From Tangfeifania diversioriginum (GTDB taxonomy: Bacteria > Bacteroidota > Bacteroidia > Bacteroidales > Prolixibacteraceae), in the NCBI GenBank assembly GCA_945873105.1, contig CAMCBW010000024.1, forward strand, positions 19,796 to 83,795: a stretch of DNA of 64,000 nucleotides. Direction: 5' to 3'. The translations under genes and the position numbers were made by a program. Below the pieces are notes generated by a model. The model searched no databases and had not been told where the DNA came from. It was given only the letters and a program-made list of their open reading frames with translations. This document shows, one piece after another, positions 42,900-53,676 of this stretch; the first letter of the stretch is position 1; each line of letters begins with the position of its first letter.

Positions 42900-42998
42900 A
42901 GTTATGAGTTATGAATTATGAGTTAGGAGTGAAGTTATTTCTGTTTAAAGACATTCGATCCTTGAAGGTTAATTCCAAAACTCATAATTCATAACTCA
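42900..42998. repeat. Inverted TTATGAG-type repeat between secA and lgt
   Basis: The left arm GTTATGAGTTATGAATTATG (42901-42920) is matched by the reverse-complement right arm ACTCATAATTCATAACTCAA (42980-42999). The loop is about 55 bases. Same repeat family as 4061-4124, and like it placed at a gene 3' end. Confidence 0.8.
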
Positions 42999-43000
42999 AT

Positions 43001-46000
43001 CTATTCGTGACCGTGACAGTTTTTAAATTTCTTCCCGCTTCCACATGGGCATGGTTCGTTTCTGCCCACTTTTGGGGCATGACGAATTGGCTGTGGAGCC
43101 TTCGGTTCCTCCCTGTGTTCACCCGAGTGACCAGTGGCATCCATCTTCTCCTCTCGGTATTGAGAACGATCCTGTGACCGTTTAGCCACCGGTGCCTCCT
43201 TTACCTCATCAGCCTCACTGATTGGAATTTGGCCCTTCATCAGGGTGGAGACTACTCCCCTATTGATCTGCTCCATCATCGATTTGAAAAGATTGAATGA
43301 TTCAAGTTTGTAGATGAGAAGCGGGTCCTTTTGCTCATATGAGGCATTTTGTACGGAAGTTCTCAACTCATCGAGTTCCCTTAGGTTCTCTTTCCAATGC
43401 TCATCGATCGTGGCGAGTATGACCTGCTTTTCATAGGACTTGACGAGATCCAAACCTTGTGTTTTGTAAGCCTTCTCGAGGTTCGTGACGATGTTGAACA
43501 ACCGGTGACCGTCCGTGATAGGAACAACTATATTGTTGTAAATGTGAGATTTAGTTTCGTAAACGTTTTTGACTACCGGCCATGCCTGACGGGAAATTGC
43601 CTGGGATTTGCGGGTGAAATTATCGATGGAAGCATGATATACCTTGTCGGTCAGCTGGTCGACATTCATTTTGGAGAACTCTTCATCATTGACCGGGGAA
43701 TCCAGCGAAAGCGCTTTTATCAGGTCGAGCCTGAAATCTTCAAATCCTTCATGACCATTTGGATGATGTTCATTCGAGAGCATCTCACCCATGTCGAAAA
43801 TCATGTTCAGAATGTCTACTTCAATCCTCTCTCCGAAAAGGGCATGACGCCTCTTCTTGTAAATAACCTCACGCTGGGAGTTCATGACATCATCGTATTC
43901 CAGCAATCGCTTGCGAATACCAAAGTTGTTCTCCTCCACTTTCTTCTGTGCCCTTTCAATGGACTTGGAGATCATTGAGTGCTGAATTACCTCCCCCTCC
44001 TTTAATCCCAGGCGGTCCATGATACCAACAATCCGATCGGACGAGAAGAGCCGCATTAGGTCATCTTCCAGTGACACGAAAAACTGGGAGGAGCCGGGAT
44101 CACCCTGCCTACCTGCCCGACCACGCAACTGTCGGTCGACACGCCGGGAATCGTGTCTTTCAGTGCCTATAATTGCCAATCCTCCCAGGGCTCGCGTCTC
44201 AGGAGTAAGCTTGATGTCGGTACCACGACCGGCCATGTTTGTGGCAATTGTGACCGTCCCGAATTTTCCTGCCTCGGCAACAATGTCAGCTTCCCGCTGG
44301 TGCAACTTGGCATTCAACACCTGGTGCTTGATTCCACGCATTTGCAGCATCCTGCTGAGCAACTCTGAAATTTCAACAGAGGTTGTTCCGACCAGCATTG
44401 GCCGGCCAATTTTGTTCAAGCGAACAATCTCTTCGATAATCGCCTTGTATTTTTCATTCTTGGTCTTGTAAACCAAATCCTCATAGTCCTTCCTTGAAAT
44501 AGGCTGGTTGGTTGGAACTACCACAACTTCGAGTTTGTAGATACTCCACAACTCTCCCGCTTCAGTTTCAGCAGTACCGGTCATACCGGCCAGTTTATGG
44601 TACATCCTGAAGAAGTTTTGCAGCGTAATGGTTGCGAATGTCTGGGTTGCAGCTTCTACCACTACTTTTTCCTTGGCTTCGATCGCCTGGTGCAGTCCAT
44701 CTGAGTAACGACGCCCCTCCATGATACGTCCGGTCTGCTCATCCACAATTTTCACCTTGTTTTCAATGACCACATATTCAATGTCTTTTTCGAACATGGT
44801 ATAGGCCTTCAGCAACTGGTTAACGGTATGAACACGCTCGGATTTGATGGCAAAATCCTGCATCAGAAGATCTTTCTTTTCTACCTTGTCGTTTTCTGAA
44901 AGACTCAGGTCATTTTGAATGTCCGCAATTTTTGCACCTACATCCGGCAAGATGAAGAAGCCCTGGTCTGAGTTGTTGGTGGAGAGGATATCGATTCCCT
45001 TGTCAGTCAGTTCAACCGAATTTTGCTTCTCTTCGATGATAAAATAGAGTTCATCGGTTACAAGGTGCATGTTTTTGCTGTTGTCCTGCATGTAGAAGTT
45101 CTCTGTCTTCAACATCTTGGCCTTGTTGCCCTCTTCGCTTAAGAAACGGATCAATGGCTTGTATTTTGGCAAGCCCTTGTAGGCACGAAGCAGTGCCATA
45201 GCTCCATCCTCTGCCTCCTCCTTGTTATTGGAATTGATTTTTTTCTTGGCATCCACCAACAATTGATTGACCAATTGACTTTGCATTTTGACCAGGTGCT
45301 CTATTGGCGCTTTGAGTACATCAAAAAGCTGATTTTCACCCTTGGGAATCGGTCCTGAAATAATCAATGGTGTACGGGCATCATCAATCAAAACAGAGTC
45401 GACCTCATCCACGATGGCATAATGATGTTTGCGCTGCACCAAATCGGCAGGGTCTGTGGCCATATTGTCACGCAGGTAGTCAAAGCCAAATTCATTGTTT
45501 GTTCCGAACGTGATATCGGCATTGTATGCTCTCCTTCTTTCCACGGAGTTTGGTTGGTGCTTGTCGATACAATCCACGGAGAGCCCATGAAACTGGTAGA
45601 TTGGTCCCATCCACTCAGAGTCACGTTTGGCCAGGTAATCGTTTACCGTAACGATATGCACCCCTCTGCCTGCAAGGGCATTCAGGAACACTGGCAATGT
45701 AGCTACCAGGGTTTTTCCCTCACCTGTTGCCATTTCTGAGATTTTGCCGGTATGAAGGACATATCCTCCAATAAGCTGAACATCGTAATGCACCATGTTC
45801 CAGGTCTGCAGCGTTCCTCCTGCTACCCAACTATTTTTAAAGATGGCCTTCTCCCCATCTATGGTAACAAAGTCTTTGGTCGCAGCGAGTTCCCTGTCAA
45901 AATCCGAAACTGCAACTACAATCTCCTGATTTTCAAAAAACCGGCGGGCTGTATCCTTGACGATGGCAAAGGCTGTTGGCAGAATCTCCTTCAATACCTC

Positions 46001-46309
46001 TTCAATCTTTTTGGTGATTATCTCTTCCAGTTTGTCCACCCTGTCGTAAAGCTTCTCTCCTTCTTCTATCGGGATTTCACCACTCTCCGCACGCTCCTTT
46101 AAGGCAACAATCTCCTCCTCTTCGGCTTTGATGAAATCACTCACCTGCTTTTTAATCCTTAGGGTCTCTGCCCTTAACTCATCGTTCGAGAAACCGGTTA
46201 TTCTGCTGTATTCAGCCTTGATCGTGGCAATGACTGGCATTACCTCCTTGATATCACGGTCTGATTTATTGCCCAGCAGACCTTTTAATAAATTTCCAAA
46301 AATTGACAT
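43001..46309 (-). CDS. secA: Preprotein translocase ATPase SecA
   Basis: From the ATG at 46309 ([16 protein letters not shown]) the product is 1102 residues, the longer size usual in Bacteroidota. The 23 extra codons to 46378 are upstream sequence. It has DEAD-type Walker A ([13 protein letters not shown]), Walker B ([21 protein letters not shown]), the helicase motif AGRGTDIKL, the [11 protein letters not shown] arginine finger region and a C-terminal zinc-binding SecB/lipid contact tail ([20 protein letters not shown]). An insertion of low complexity precedes the tail (about 1030-1080). It drives Sec-dependent export. A -7-like element (CAAAGGTA on the plus strand at 46356) lies about 45 bases upstream. 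Confidence 0.96.
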   Translation of the reverse strand: MSIFGNLLKGLLGNKSDRDIKEVMPVIATIKAEYSRITGFSNDELRAETLRIKKQVSDFIKAEEEEIVALKERAESGEIPIEEGEKLYDRVDKLEEIITKKIEEVLKEILPTAFAIVKDTARRFFENQEIVVAVSDFDRELAATKDFVTIDGEKAIFKNSWVAGGTLQTWNMVHYDVQLIGGYVLHTGKISEMATGEGKTLVATLPVFLNALAGRGVHIVTVNDYLAKRDSEWMGPIYQFHGLSVDCIDKHQPNSVERRRAYNADITFGTNNEFGFDYLRDNMATDPADLVQRKHHYAIVDEVDSVLIDDARTPLIISGPIPKGENQLFDVLKAPIEHLVKMQSQLVNQLLVDAKKKINSNNKEEAEDGAMALLRAYKGLPKYKPLIRFLSEEGNKAKMLKTENFYMQDNSKNMHLVTDELYFIIEEKQNSVELTDKGIDILSTNNSDQGFFILPDVGAKIADIQNDLSLSENDKVEKKDLLMQDFAIKSERVHTVNQLLKAYTMFEKDIEYVVIENKVKIVDEQTGRIMEGRRYSDGLHQAIEAKEKVVVEAATQTFATITLQNFFRMYHKLAGMTGTAETEAGELWSIYKLEVVVVPTNQPISRKDYEDLVYKTKNEKYKAIIEEIVRLNKIGRPMLVGTTSVEISELLSRMLQMRGIKHQVLNAKLHQREADIVAEAGKFGTVTIATNMAGRGTDIKLTPETRALGGLAIIGTERHDSRRVDRQLRGRAGRQGDPGSSQFFVSLEDDLMRLFSSDRIVGIMDRLGLKEGEVIQHSMISKSIERAQKKVEENNFGIRKRLLEYDDVMNSQREVIYKKRRHALFGERIEVDILNMIFDMGEMLSNEHHPNGHEGFEDFRLDLIKALSLDSPVNDEEFSKMNVDQLTDKVYHASIDNFTRKSQAISRQAWPVVKNVYETKSHIYNNIVVPITDGHRLFNIVTNLEKAYKTQGLDLVKSYEKQVILATIDEHWKENLRELDELRTSVQNASYEQKDPLLIYKLESFNLFKSMMEQINRGVVSTLMKGQIPISEADEVKEAPVAKRSQDRSQYREEKMDATGHSGEHREEPKAPQPIRHAPKVGRNEPCPCGSGKKFKNCHGHE

Positions 46310-46460
46310 ATGTGTAAGTATCTTATTTCTACTGTATCTTGATTTAATGCTCTCACAAAGGTAATTGAAATGTTGCAACGAATGAAATATAAGACCATTT
46401 AAAACCTGTCAGGTACTGAAATCCCGAAAGGTTTTAATCAATTTGTCAGTCTATTCCGGA

Positions 46461-46501
46461 AAAAAGAATCCACAAATATTATACCAGAATATTTGTGGAT
46501 T
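46461..46501 (-). terminator. Intrinsic terminator of the ferritin gene
   Basis: The 14-bp arms AATCCACAAATATT (46467-46480) and its complement (46488-46501) are followed on the minus strand by CTTTTTTCC. It lies about 50 bases beyond the ferritin stop and before secA. Confidence 0.85.
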
Positions 46502-46548
46502 ACTCCCCCACTTTTGCTTGGGGATCTTAGCACTATATCAATGCATTC

Positions 46549-47064
46549 CTATGCTTTCGCAGGGAAAGGATTGACGAATACCCTGGCCTGCATTTCGCGG
46601 TCCATCATGAGCAATCCTTGTCCTTCTCCATTGATCAACTTGAGGTTATTCAGAATCTGCTCAACATTTGCTTCCTCCTCAACTTGCTCATCTATAAACC
46701 ACTGCAAGAAGCTCTTTGTCGCATGATCACTTTCATGAATGGCCACATCCATGAGATTATTGATCAAACCTGTTACCGTAATTTCATGCGCAAGGGTTTT
46801 TTGAAATACCTGGAGCACATTGTCAAAATCTACTTCAACTTCACCGATGGGAGCAAGTTCTACACGCCCACCTCTTTCCAGCACATAATCAAAGAAATGT
46901 GTGGCATGGGCCAGCTCCTCCTGGTATTGCACTTTCATCCAGTTTGCACATCCGGCCATCCCAATGGATTGGAAGTAGGAGGACATGGAAAGATAGAGAT
47001 ATGCAGAATGAAATTCTGCATTAATTTGCTTATTTATAGCTATTTCAATAGGTTTCTTTAACAT
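46549..47064 (-). CDS. ftnA: Bacterial ferritin
   Basis: A 171-residue four-helix ferritin. Ferroxidase ligands are readable: E17-type in INAEFHSAYLYLSMSSYF, the ELAHATHFFDY motif (Glu and His), and downstream QWFIDEQVEEEANV with paired Glu. No heme-binding Met as in bacterioferritin. It stores iron as a 24-mer in the cytoplasm and limits Fenton chemistry. It has its own terminator, and the repeat block at 47110-47152 lies between it and the upstream icd gene. Confidence 0.93.
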   Translation of the reverse strand: MLKKPIEIAINKQINAEFHSAYLYLSMSSYFQSIGMAGCANWMKVQYQEELAHATHFFDYVLERGGRVELAPIGEVEVDFDNVLQVFQKTLAHEITVTGLINNLMDVAIHESDHATKSFLQWFIDEQVEEEANVEQILNNLKLINGEGQGLLMMDREMQARVFVNPFPAKA

Positions 47065-47109
47065 GATACAAAATTTTATTGTTCTGTTTTAATCTTTAAT
47101 CTTATTCGT

Positions 47110-47152
47110 AAACTTTAGTCACTTTAGTTCACTTTAGTCACTTTAGTTCACT
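47110..47152. repeat. ACTTTAGTC repeat at the icd 3' end
   Basis: Four nine-base units (ACTTTAGTCACTTTAGTTCA and a second copy) occupy the gap between icd and the ferritin gene. The icd stop codon (within ATGAAGTGA on the minus strand) falls inside the first unit. The orientation relative to the next gene is opposite to that at 19031 and 22244. Confidence 0.78.
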
Positions 47153-48374
47153 TCATCCTTACGTTCAGTTCATCCACCAGCGCTTCCATGAATTTCTCAG
47201 TTGTCAGATAATTCTCGGATGTCAGTTGATCCCCGTAAATGGAGAGTGCAAGGTCTTTGGTCATTTTGCCAGACTCGACTGTATCGATACAAACCTTTTC
47301 CAACAAGGCAGCAAAATCACGCAAGGGTTGATTTCCATCCAGTTTGCCTCTGAAATCAAGTCCACGGGTCCAAGCAAAGATGGAAGCAATCGGGTTGGTA
47401 GAGGTTGGTCTGCCTTTCTGGTATTCACGGTAGTGACGGGTTACAGTACCATGAGCCGCTTCTGCCTCCATGGTTCCACCGTCTGGAGTCAGCAATACGG
47501 AGGTCATCAATCCCAAAGAGCCAAAGCCTTGCGCAACGGTATCTGACTGAACATCACCGTCGTAGTTTTTACACGCCCAAATGAAATTGCCACTCCATTT
47601 CAGGGCTGATGCAACCATGTCGTCAATCAATCGATGTTCGTAGGTAATGCCAATCTTGTCGAATTCAGTTTTATAATCGTTCAGGAAAATCTCTTCAAAG
47701 ATATCTTTGAAAAATCCATCGTATTTTTTCAGAATGGTGTTTTTGGTAGAAAGGTAGAGTGGCCACTTCTTGGTAAGTGCCATTTTGAAGCAACTGTGGG
47801 CAAAACCCCGGATCGACTCCTCTGTATTGTACATGGCCAGTGCAACACCCGGACCGTCAAAATGGAATACATCGTGCACATCCTGTACCGTTCCATCGTC
47901 TGATTTGAAGCACAAAGTCAACTTTCCCGGACGATCTACCACGATGTCTGTTGCTCTGTACTGGTCTCCGAAGGCATGGCGCCCAATCATAATGGGGGCA
48001 GTCCACTGCGGTACCAGACGCGGAACATTTTCAACAACGATTGGTTCGCGGAAGATTGTTCCGTCCAGGATATTCCGAATGGTGCCATTGGGGGATTTCC
48101 ACATTTTTTTAAGTCCAAACTCCTTTACACGGGCCTCATCCGGGGTGATGGTGGCACATTTGATCCCAACTTTGTATTGCTTGATCGCATTGGCCGCATC
48201 AATGGTGACCTGATCATCCGTCTGGTCACGGTATTCGATACCCAGATCAAAATATTTGATCTCTACATCCACAAAGGGCAAAATTAATTGCTCCCTGATC
48301 ATTTTCCAGATAATTCTGGTCATTTCATCCCCGTCAAGTTCTACTACCGGGTTTGTTACTTTAATCTTTGCCAT
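47148..48374 (-). CDS. icd: NADP-dependent isocitrate dehydrogenase (eukaryote-like type)
   Basis: From the ATG at 48374 the product is 408 residues. The N-terminus [19 protein letters not shown] and the segment [17 protein letters not shown] are those of the dimeric, eukaryote-like (subfamily II) enzymes, not the E. coli type. Further marks are [32 protein letters not shown] and [16 protein letters not shown] (cofactor loop with R and H typical of NADP use). It oxidises isocitrate to 2-oxoglutarate in the cytoplasm. Single gene; the end is overlapped by an ACTTTAGTC repeat. Confidence 0.93.
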   Translation of the reverse strand: MAKIKVTNPVVELDGDEMTRIIWKMIREQLILPFVDVEIKYFDLGIEYRDQTDDQVTIDAANAIKQYKVGIKCATITPDEARVKEFGLKKMWKSPNGTIRNILDGTIFREPIVVENVPRLVPQWTAPIMIGRHAFGDQYRATDIVVDRPGKLTLCFKSDDGTVQDVHDVFHFDGPGVALAMYNTEESIRGFAHSCFKMALTKKWPLYLSTKNTILKKYDGFFKDIFEEIFLNDYKTEFDKIGITYEHRLIDDMVASALKWSGNFIWACKNYDGDVQSDTVAQGFGSLGLMTSVLLTPDGGTMEAEAAHGTVTRHYREYQKGRPTSTNPIASIFAWTRGLDFRGKLDGNQPLRDFAALLEKVCIDTVESGKMTKDLALSIYGDQLTSENYLTTEKFMEALVDELNVRMK

Positions 48375-48480
48375 ATCCTGCAATTTTCTATTTTGAATTT
48401 TATTTTTTGGAGCGATAAAAGTACGAATTTATGGTTGACATCCAAGCCCTTCAATATCCAAAAAATGAGCTACTGATCAC

Positions 48481-50264
48481 TTAATCGAAATCAAGTCCAA
48501 ACCTTTGTTTCATTGTATTCAGAATGGAATACCTGGCAGCCAGTGCATTGAATTTTTCCTGGTTGGTATAAGGCTTGTTCATGATCTCTTCCAGGTTTTC
48601 TGTCACGTTAAAATCTACCGTAACCTGATCATTGTGTAATACCTTGTGCAGGTGTGCGAGCAGCTTAGGTTTGACATCCAGGGTGATCCGCTGTTGTTGA
48701 ACCTCGTTGTCCAGGCTGTAGGTGACTACAAAATTTTCATTCAGGATTGGTTCCCTGACAGAAAGTGCCGACTTAAGTTGAGCAGCATCAACGGTCTCTG
48801 CAAATGCCTTCCAGGCTTTGATCAGCTCCTCCGACTCAAACGGCTGCATTTTCAGAATGGCTTTGCTGCTTAACTGGGGTGTTCCTGATGCTGCATCCAG
48901 ATGATCTCCGTTCAGCATACCTGAGATAGAAGGGGTTGAAAGGTTTTCCGTCTTCATGTACCTGCTTCTGCGATCTTTGTCGGTAAGATGACTAACAGGT
49001 GGGCTCTTTGTGGTTTGAACGGGAGGAATTGCCTGCGCCGATGGTGCTGAAATTGGAGTAGTTTCAAGTGTAACAACCACTGTATCTTTACCCGCCTTGG
49101 ACCCTATTCCTTCAAAAAGAGGCAAAAACAGGAGGCTTGCTATGATTTCGTCAACTGTTTTTTTTTTAGTTGCTCCATCAATTGGGCACTTCGAATCAAG
49201 GTTAATTCAACTAGAAACCGTTGGTTGGAGGAGTTCCTGTATTGAATATCGCAATCAGAAGCGATGATAAGTGCAGCAGTCAAAAAATCTTCCGTGCAAA
49301 AGGAGGCCTGTTTTCTGTAACGCTCTTTGATCTCACCTCCCACTTCCAGCAATGGAAGGGTCACAACATCGCGGCAGATCAAAAGGTCACGGAAATGCTG
49401 TGACAAACCAATAACAAAGTGGTGAGCATTGAATCCCTTTGACAATATTTCATTAAAGATCATCAAATTACCTGCAACATCCCCCGCCAGGAATCCTTCA
49501 GTCAACTTGAAATAGTAATCGTAATCAAGTACATTTAAATTGGCAATCGTATCCTGGTAAGTTACTTTTTCACCGCAGAAGCTAACGACCTGGTCGAAAA
49601 TGGAGAGGGCATCGCGCATGGCGCCATCGGCTTTCTGGGCTATGACATTCAGTGCTTCTGTATCAATGGTAACTTTCTCTTTCCCTGCAACTTCAAGCAA
49701 GTGCTTTTCAATATCCAAGATACTGATCCGGTTGAAATCGTAGATCTGACACCTGGAAAGAATGGTCGGTATGATCTTTTGCTTCTCCGTGGTAGCAAGA
49801 ATAAAAATTGCATGAGCAGGAGGCTCCTCCAAGGTTTTAAGGAATGCATTGAAAGCGGCGGAGGAGAGCATGTGTACCTCATCAATGATGTAGACACTGT
49901 ATTTGCCAATTTGGGGTGGTATCCTGACCTTGTCTACCAGCGAACGAATATCCTCCACCGAGTTATTGGAAGCAGCATCCAACTCATGGATGTTGTAAGA
50001 GCGGTTCTCTCCGAAGGAGATACAAGATTCACATTGGTTGCAGGGCTCCGTATCTGCAGATAGATTGAGACAATTGATGGTTTTGGCAAAAATCCGTGCC
50101 GAAGTGGTCTTCCCCACTCCCCTTGGCCCACAGAAAAGGTAGGCATGTGCCAGGTGATTGCTCCTGATTGCATTTTTGAGGGTAGAGGTAATGGAAGGTT
50201 GACCTACTACAGTTGTAAAGGTATCCGGACGATATTTGCGGGCTGATACGATGTAATGTTCCAT
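48481..50264 (-). CDS. dnaX: DNA polymerase III gamma/tau subunit, two frames joined by a -1 shift at an A10 run
   Basis: The first frame (50264 to 49140) gives 374 residues: the AAA+ clamp-loader ATPase with Walker A in FCGPRGVGKTTSARIF, a zinc site of four Cys (CLNLSADTEPCNQCESC), Walker B in VYIIDEVHML and the SRC motif in LSRCQIYDF. It stops five codons after a run of ten A (minus strand; T at 49158-49167). The second frame (49157 to 48481) is in the -1 phase and continues as TVDEIIASLLFLPLFEG through a Pro/Ser linker to a C-terminal domain ending MKQRFGLDFD, typical of Bacteroidota DnaX tau ends. Joined, the product is about 594 residues, the usual length. A GGAG lies five bases before the A run. 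Either slippage makes long and short forms, as known in other bacteria, or the assembly has a homopolymer error. Confidence 0.85.
49158..49167 (-). other. Slippery A10 tract in dnaX
   Basis: The minus strand reads CAACT-A10-CAGTTGACG. In frame zero this is CTA AAA AAA AAA CAG and reaches TAG at 49140-49142. A -1 shift enters the long open frame of the tau C-terminus. Long A tracts support both ribosomal -1 slippage and transcriptional slippage. Confidence 0.7.
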
Positions 50265-50462
50265 GCAATCTTGACACTAAAAGAACTCCAAAAATAAGCG
50301 AAATATAGATCGCCGCAACCAGACCGGGAAAGAAGTTATCAACCAAAAAGCAAAGAACCTGGGGAAGGGTGCTGTTGGTAAGCAAGAAGAGATTTGAAAT
50401 ATGGAACCTCCCCTATTCTATCGCGTATAAGCTTCGAGTCACAATTTTAAATTATTTTACCC

Positions 50463-51005
50463 ATGATAAAGATACTGTTCTCCCTTGTTCTACTATTTGT
50501 GTTGTCTGGTCTGTCGGCACAAAACAAAGTATTGTACAACTTTAAGGCCAATACCATAGATGGGCAACCTTTCGACCTCTCGTCGCTGAAAGGAAAGAAA
50601 ATTATGGTGGTCAATACCGCCTCCAAATGTGGCTTAACCCCGCAATATGCACAACTTGAAAAACTTTACGAAAAGTACAAAAACCAGAATTTTGTGATCA
50701 TCGGTTTCCCAGCCAACAATTTCATGGCACAGGAACCAGGCACCAACAGTGAGATCAAGGAGTTTTGTACGCTGAATTACGGGGTCACTTTTCCCATGAT
50801 GTCAAAGATTTCTGTAAAGGGTGAGGATATCGATCCATTGTATGGCTGGTTGACCAGTAAGGCTCAGAATGGGGTACTGGATTCGCCGGTGCAATGGAAC
50901 TTCCAGAAATTTTTGATTGATGAAAAGGGACAGGTTGCTGATGTTGCCCTTCCCAAAGAATTGCCTGACAATGAAAAGATTGTCAAATGGATTGAAGGAA
51001 GATAA
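50463..51005 (+). CDS. Secreted glutathione-peroxidase-family thiol peroxidase
   Basis: A 180-residue protein with a signal peptide (about 1-19, ending LSGLSAQ). The catalytic residue is Cys (TGT) in VNTASKCGLTPQY, not selenocysteine. The second family box GFPANNF and the WNFQKFL motif (catalytic Trp/Asn) are present. A resolving Cys lies in EIKEFCTLNYG, so it probably uses thioredoxin rather than glutathione. It reduces peroxides in the periplasm. The gene converges with a sugar-isomerase-like gene across a long inverted repeat. Confidence 0.92.
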   Translation: MIKILFSLVLLFVLSGLSAQNKVLYNFKANTIDGQPFDLSSLKGKKIMVVNTASKCGLTPQYAQLEKLYEKYKNQNFVIIGFPANNFMAQEPGTNSEIKEFCTLNYGVTFPMMSKISVKGEDIDPLYGWLTSKAQNGVLDSPVQWNFQKFLIDEKGQVADVALPKELPDNEKIVKWIEGR

Positions 51006-51012
51006 TCGATCA

Positions 51013-51120
51013 ATGTGGAAATGTGGAAATTTGAAAATGTGGAAATTTGAAAATGAACGCTTTGGGCAAATACTGTTAAAATTTTCACATTTCCACATTT
51101 TCCAATTTCCACATTCTGTG
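51013..51120. repeat. Inverted GTGGAAATTTGAAAAT repeat between convergent genes
   Basis: The left arm has direct units ATGTGGAAATTTGAAAAT (two to three copies, 51013-51053). After a 20-base spacer the opposite strand follows (TTTTCACATTTCCACATTTT and AATTTCCACATTC, to 51117). It would fold as a bidirectional hairpin between the peroxidase gene and the gene at 51128. Confidence 0.8.
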
Positions 51121-51127
51121 CTTTCAA

Positions 51128-52012
51128 CTATTTTCGGCTCTCAGTTTTGTATCTTTTCTGATAGCTTTTCCAGGTCTGGATCGATTTGGTGAGGGCTACC
51201 TCAAAATCCTGCTGGATGTTGTAGCATTGGAGGCCAAAAAGTCCCTGGTAACCATTGTCTTTGGCCAGTTTAACCAATTTATAGGTATCAAACGATCCTT
51301 CTCCCAATGGCCTGATTAGCCTGTCCCAGTTCATCTCCCTGGTATTGCCAGTGTCAGCACCATTGATAGAAATCATGTACAAATAGGGCAAGGCTTTCAG
51401 TAATTTCTCTTCCCATCCCGCTTCACCCTCCACTTTCAGTAGATGACAGGTATTGAAAATTGCGCCAACATTTGGTCGATTGACCATTCTGGCTAACCTG
51501 ACTGAGTGGTCCGATGTTTCACAGTAGTTGCCTGCATGAGGATATATGGCAATCTTCACCCCAAAAGCAAAAGCATAATCGGCCAATTCACCAATTGCCT
51601 TGGCAAGCAATGGATCTCCCTTCTCCTTGTCTTTCATGAAATATTTCACATTGAAAAAAAGTGCAGCAACCAGGTCCCGATCCTTAGAATCCTTAATTAG
51701 TTCTTTCAATCCTTGCTTGTAGGAGATCTGGCCGATGCTGTCCATGTCGATCCCCCAGTAAATTTCAGGCATTTTGAGTCCCACCTTGTCCAACGCCGCC
51801 CGACGCTGGAAATAATCTTCGCTGGTATGACCAGATAAGCCATTAAAACCCATTTTTTTGATCATTTCAGCCTGTGCCTCCATCCCTTTGGGTGCATTGG
51901 GCATCCGAACTGAATTGTTGAAAGCATAAAAAGTATTGTCTAATTTTTTCCCCGATGCTGTCAAAAAGGTCATTGAAAGAGCGATCAGTGTGTACCATGC
52001 AAGATGTCTCAT
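51128..52012 (-). CDS. Secreted sugar-phosphate isomerase/epimerase-like TIM-barrel protein
   Basis: A 294-residue protein with a signal peptide (about 1-21). The AP-endonuclease-2/xylose-isomerase-like TIM barrel is seen in MIKKMGFNGLSGH, KIAIYPHAGNYCET (His/Glu metal site), VGAIFNTCHLL and YQGLFGLQCYN near the end. The metal ligands look partly altered: the usual final Glu in a GxxxxE strand reads as GLQCY. Secreted members are common in Bacteroidota and Planctomycetes and several act in 3-keto-glycoside cleavage. It is divergent from the biosynthetic operon, with 221 bases between start codons. Confidence 0.78.
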   Translation of the reverse strand: MRHLAWYTLIALSMTFLTASGKKLDNTFYAFNNSVRMPNAPKGMEAQAEMIKKMGFNGLSGHTSEDYFQRRAALDKVGLKMPEIYWGIDMDSIGQISYKQGLKELIKDSKDRDLVAALFFNVKYFMKDKEKGDPLLAKAIGELADYAFAFGVKIAIYPHAGNYCETSDHSVRLARMVNRPNVGAIFNTCHLLKVEGEAGWEEKLLKALPYLYMISINGADTGNTREMNWDRLIRPLGEGSFDTYKLVKLAKDNGYQGLFGLQCYNIQQDFEVALTKSIQTWKSYQKRYKTESRK

Positions 52013-52058
52013 AGTGTTTTTTTAGATCTGGTTGCTTAAAATAATTTATTCCGTTAAA

Positions 52059-52066
52059 TACTTTTG
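52059..52066 (+). promoter_or_regulatory. Candidate -7 element upstream of the GNAT/GH3 operon
   Basis: TACTTTTG matches TAnnTTTG, with GTTG at 52031-52034 as a possible, slightly over-spaced -33. A second, weaker candidate (TACTTTTC, 52197-52204) lies 30 bases before the start at 52234. One of these probably drives the six-gene operon. Confidence 0.4.
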
Positions 52067-52233
52067 TGGCTCAAAATTGGACGAAGAAATTACATCGCAA
52101 TTGGTTGCCATTTTGTCTGTAAAATGGAGCTCTAAATTTAGATAATATCAATCAGGTAGCCTTGTTTTGGATTGAAAATAATATTGTATTTTTAAATACT
52201 TTTCGCAATCTGGAACTAACCCAAATTGACAAT

Positions 52234-53676
52234 ATGAACCTTAAGATTCCCTACAACCTCGATTTTGTTAATGTTGTAGCCTCCTTCCTCGAAGAAATTG
52301 GTGCATGTTATGGCGCCAACCCGGCTGAGAAGCAACGGTTGCGATTGATTGGCGAGGAGGCCTTTTCGTTCATCATGGTGGGTATTCCCGATCAGGATTT
52401 CTCCGAAATGTTCCAGCTCGGCTGTCTGGAGATGGAAGATCACTTGTCCTTCTCTTTTTCCAATCATGGCAGACCGATGAATGTGCGCGAAGTAAAAGAT
52501 TTCTCGGTCGACGATATGGAAGGCACTACCGACGGGCTGTCCTTAAGGCTGCTTCGTGGGTTGTGTGATGAACTTTCGTTCAGGAATATGGGGCGCGAAG
52601 GTTGGGAGTTGGTAATCGAATACCATCTCAAAAGCTTTAATCGGATATTGGGCGAAAATGAAGACTCAAATGAAGCAACCAAACCCGATATTTCTTACAA
52701 TTTTACAATCAGGCTGACGACCTACGAGGATATTCCGGGAATCATCAATTTGGTCTATAACACTTATCGCTACTCATACGGTAAACCTTTTGCCTATGAC
52801 CAGGCTCTTTTTCAAGAAGAAATAAATTCAGGGAGATTTCTTTCGATGGTGGTGGCCACACCCGATGGAAAAATCATTGGACATCAGGCCGTGATGATTA
52901 AAAGCCCAAACCTTGGCGAAATTGGAATGGCCATGATCGACCCACAATACCGTCGGAGCAGGGCATTTATTCTATTGAAAAAAGCCACCTTCGACGAGAT
53001 AAAACTTAAATATCCAAATCTGATCATCTTTGTCAAAACGATAACTTCACACAAGGCAAGTCAGGCATTTATGTCGGGCTTTACCATTAGTATGCTGGAA
53101 TTGTCTTTTGCAAACTATTTCTCCTATGTGGGAATGAATACCAAAGGAATTACACGGGAAAGTTCGGTATATGGGTTCATGACCTTTGCAGAGCAGAAGT
53201 TTGAATCCCGGATTTTTGTTCCGGCGGAGCATATAGAGATTATTGGTTCCCTTTTGCACGATTCCTGTTTTCCAGTTTCATTGGAGAAAAATAGTGGCGA
53301 ATTTGATGCAGAAACATCTGATTGTGAGACAATCAAAGTACCGGAACTCAATATTGCATACTTTAATTTTCATAAACTGGGGACTGATTTTGCCATTATG
53401 CTGCGATCGCAAACCAAATTGTTGCAGCAAGAAGATATGGTTACACTATATGTTTCCATTCCGACCCATGTAAATCAACCCAAAACTCTGGACCGCGTAC
53501 TGATGGAGAATGGCTATTTTTTCAGCGGATTGCAGCCAAATTCTGAAGGAAACTGGAGTTTGTACTATACCAACTTACTTGCTCAGAAATTCAGTTTTGA
53601 GGATTTACAGCTCTTCAGCCCCAAAGCCATTGAATTGAGTAACTATATGAAAGCACTTTACCATCAGACGAAATGA
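52234..53676 (+). CDS. HATPase-like plus GNAT acetyltransferase fusion, paralogue 1
   Basis: The start at 52234 gives 480 residues, exactly the length of the next gene; the longer frame to 52162 lacks homology to it. Residues 1-140 resemble the RsbW/HATPase_c_2 fold (RLRLIGEEAFSFIM, FSFSNHGRPMN, TDGLSLRLLRGLCDEL). The N-box Asn that binds Mg-ATP is replaced (EEAFSF instead of EEAxxN), so kinase activity is doubtful. Residues 155-330 are a GNAT domain (GIINLVYNTYRYSYG, GHQAVMI, IGMAMIDPQYRRSRA as the acyl-CoA loop, TSHKASQAFM). The last ~150 residues are unassigned. It is first in the operon and overlaps paralogue 2 by ATGA. It may transfer an acyl group onto an intermediate of the pathway. 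Confidence 0.78.
   Translation: MNLKIPYNLDFVNVVASFLEEIGACYGANPAEKQRLRLIGEEAFSFIMVGIPDQDFSEMFQLGCLEMEDHLSFSFSNHGRPMNVREVKDFSVDDMEGTTDGLSLRLLRGLCDELSFRNMGREGWELVIEYHLKSFNRILGENEDSNEATKPDISYNFTIRLTTYEDIPGIINLVYNTYRYSYGKPFAYDQALFQEEINSGRFLSMVVATPDGKIIGHQAVMIKSPNLGEIGMAMIDPQYRRSRAFILLKKATFDEIKLKYPNLIIFVKTITSHKASQAFMSGFTISMLELSFANYFSYVGMNTKGITRESSVYGFMTFAEQKFESRIFVPAEHIEIIGSLLHDSCFPVSLEKNSGEFDAETSDCETIKVPELNIAYFNFHKLGTDFAIMLRSQTKLLQQEDMVTLYVSIPTHVNQPKTLDRVLMENGYFFSGLQPNSEGNWSLYYTNLLAQKFSFEDLQLFSPKAIELSNYMKALYHQTK

Noticed and set aside
48481..49125. Treating the 214-codon frame after dnaX as an independent hypothetical gene
   Set aside because: Its sequence continues directly from the -1 frame at the A10 tract, starts at a TTG in mid-domain and ends like the DnaX tau C-terminus.
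50463..51005. Selenocysteine in the glutathione peroxidase
   Set aside because: The catalytic codon is TGT (Cys) in SKCGLTP, with no in-frame TGA.
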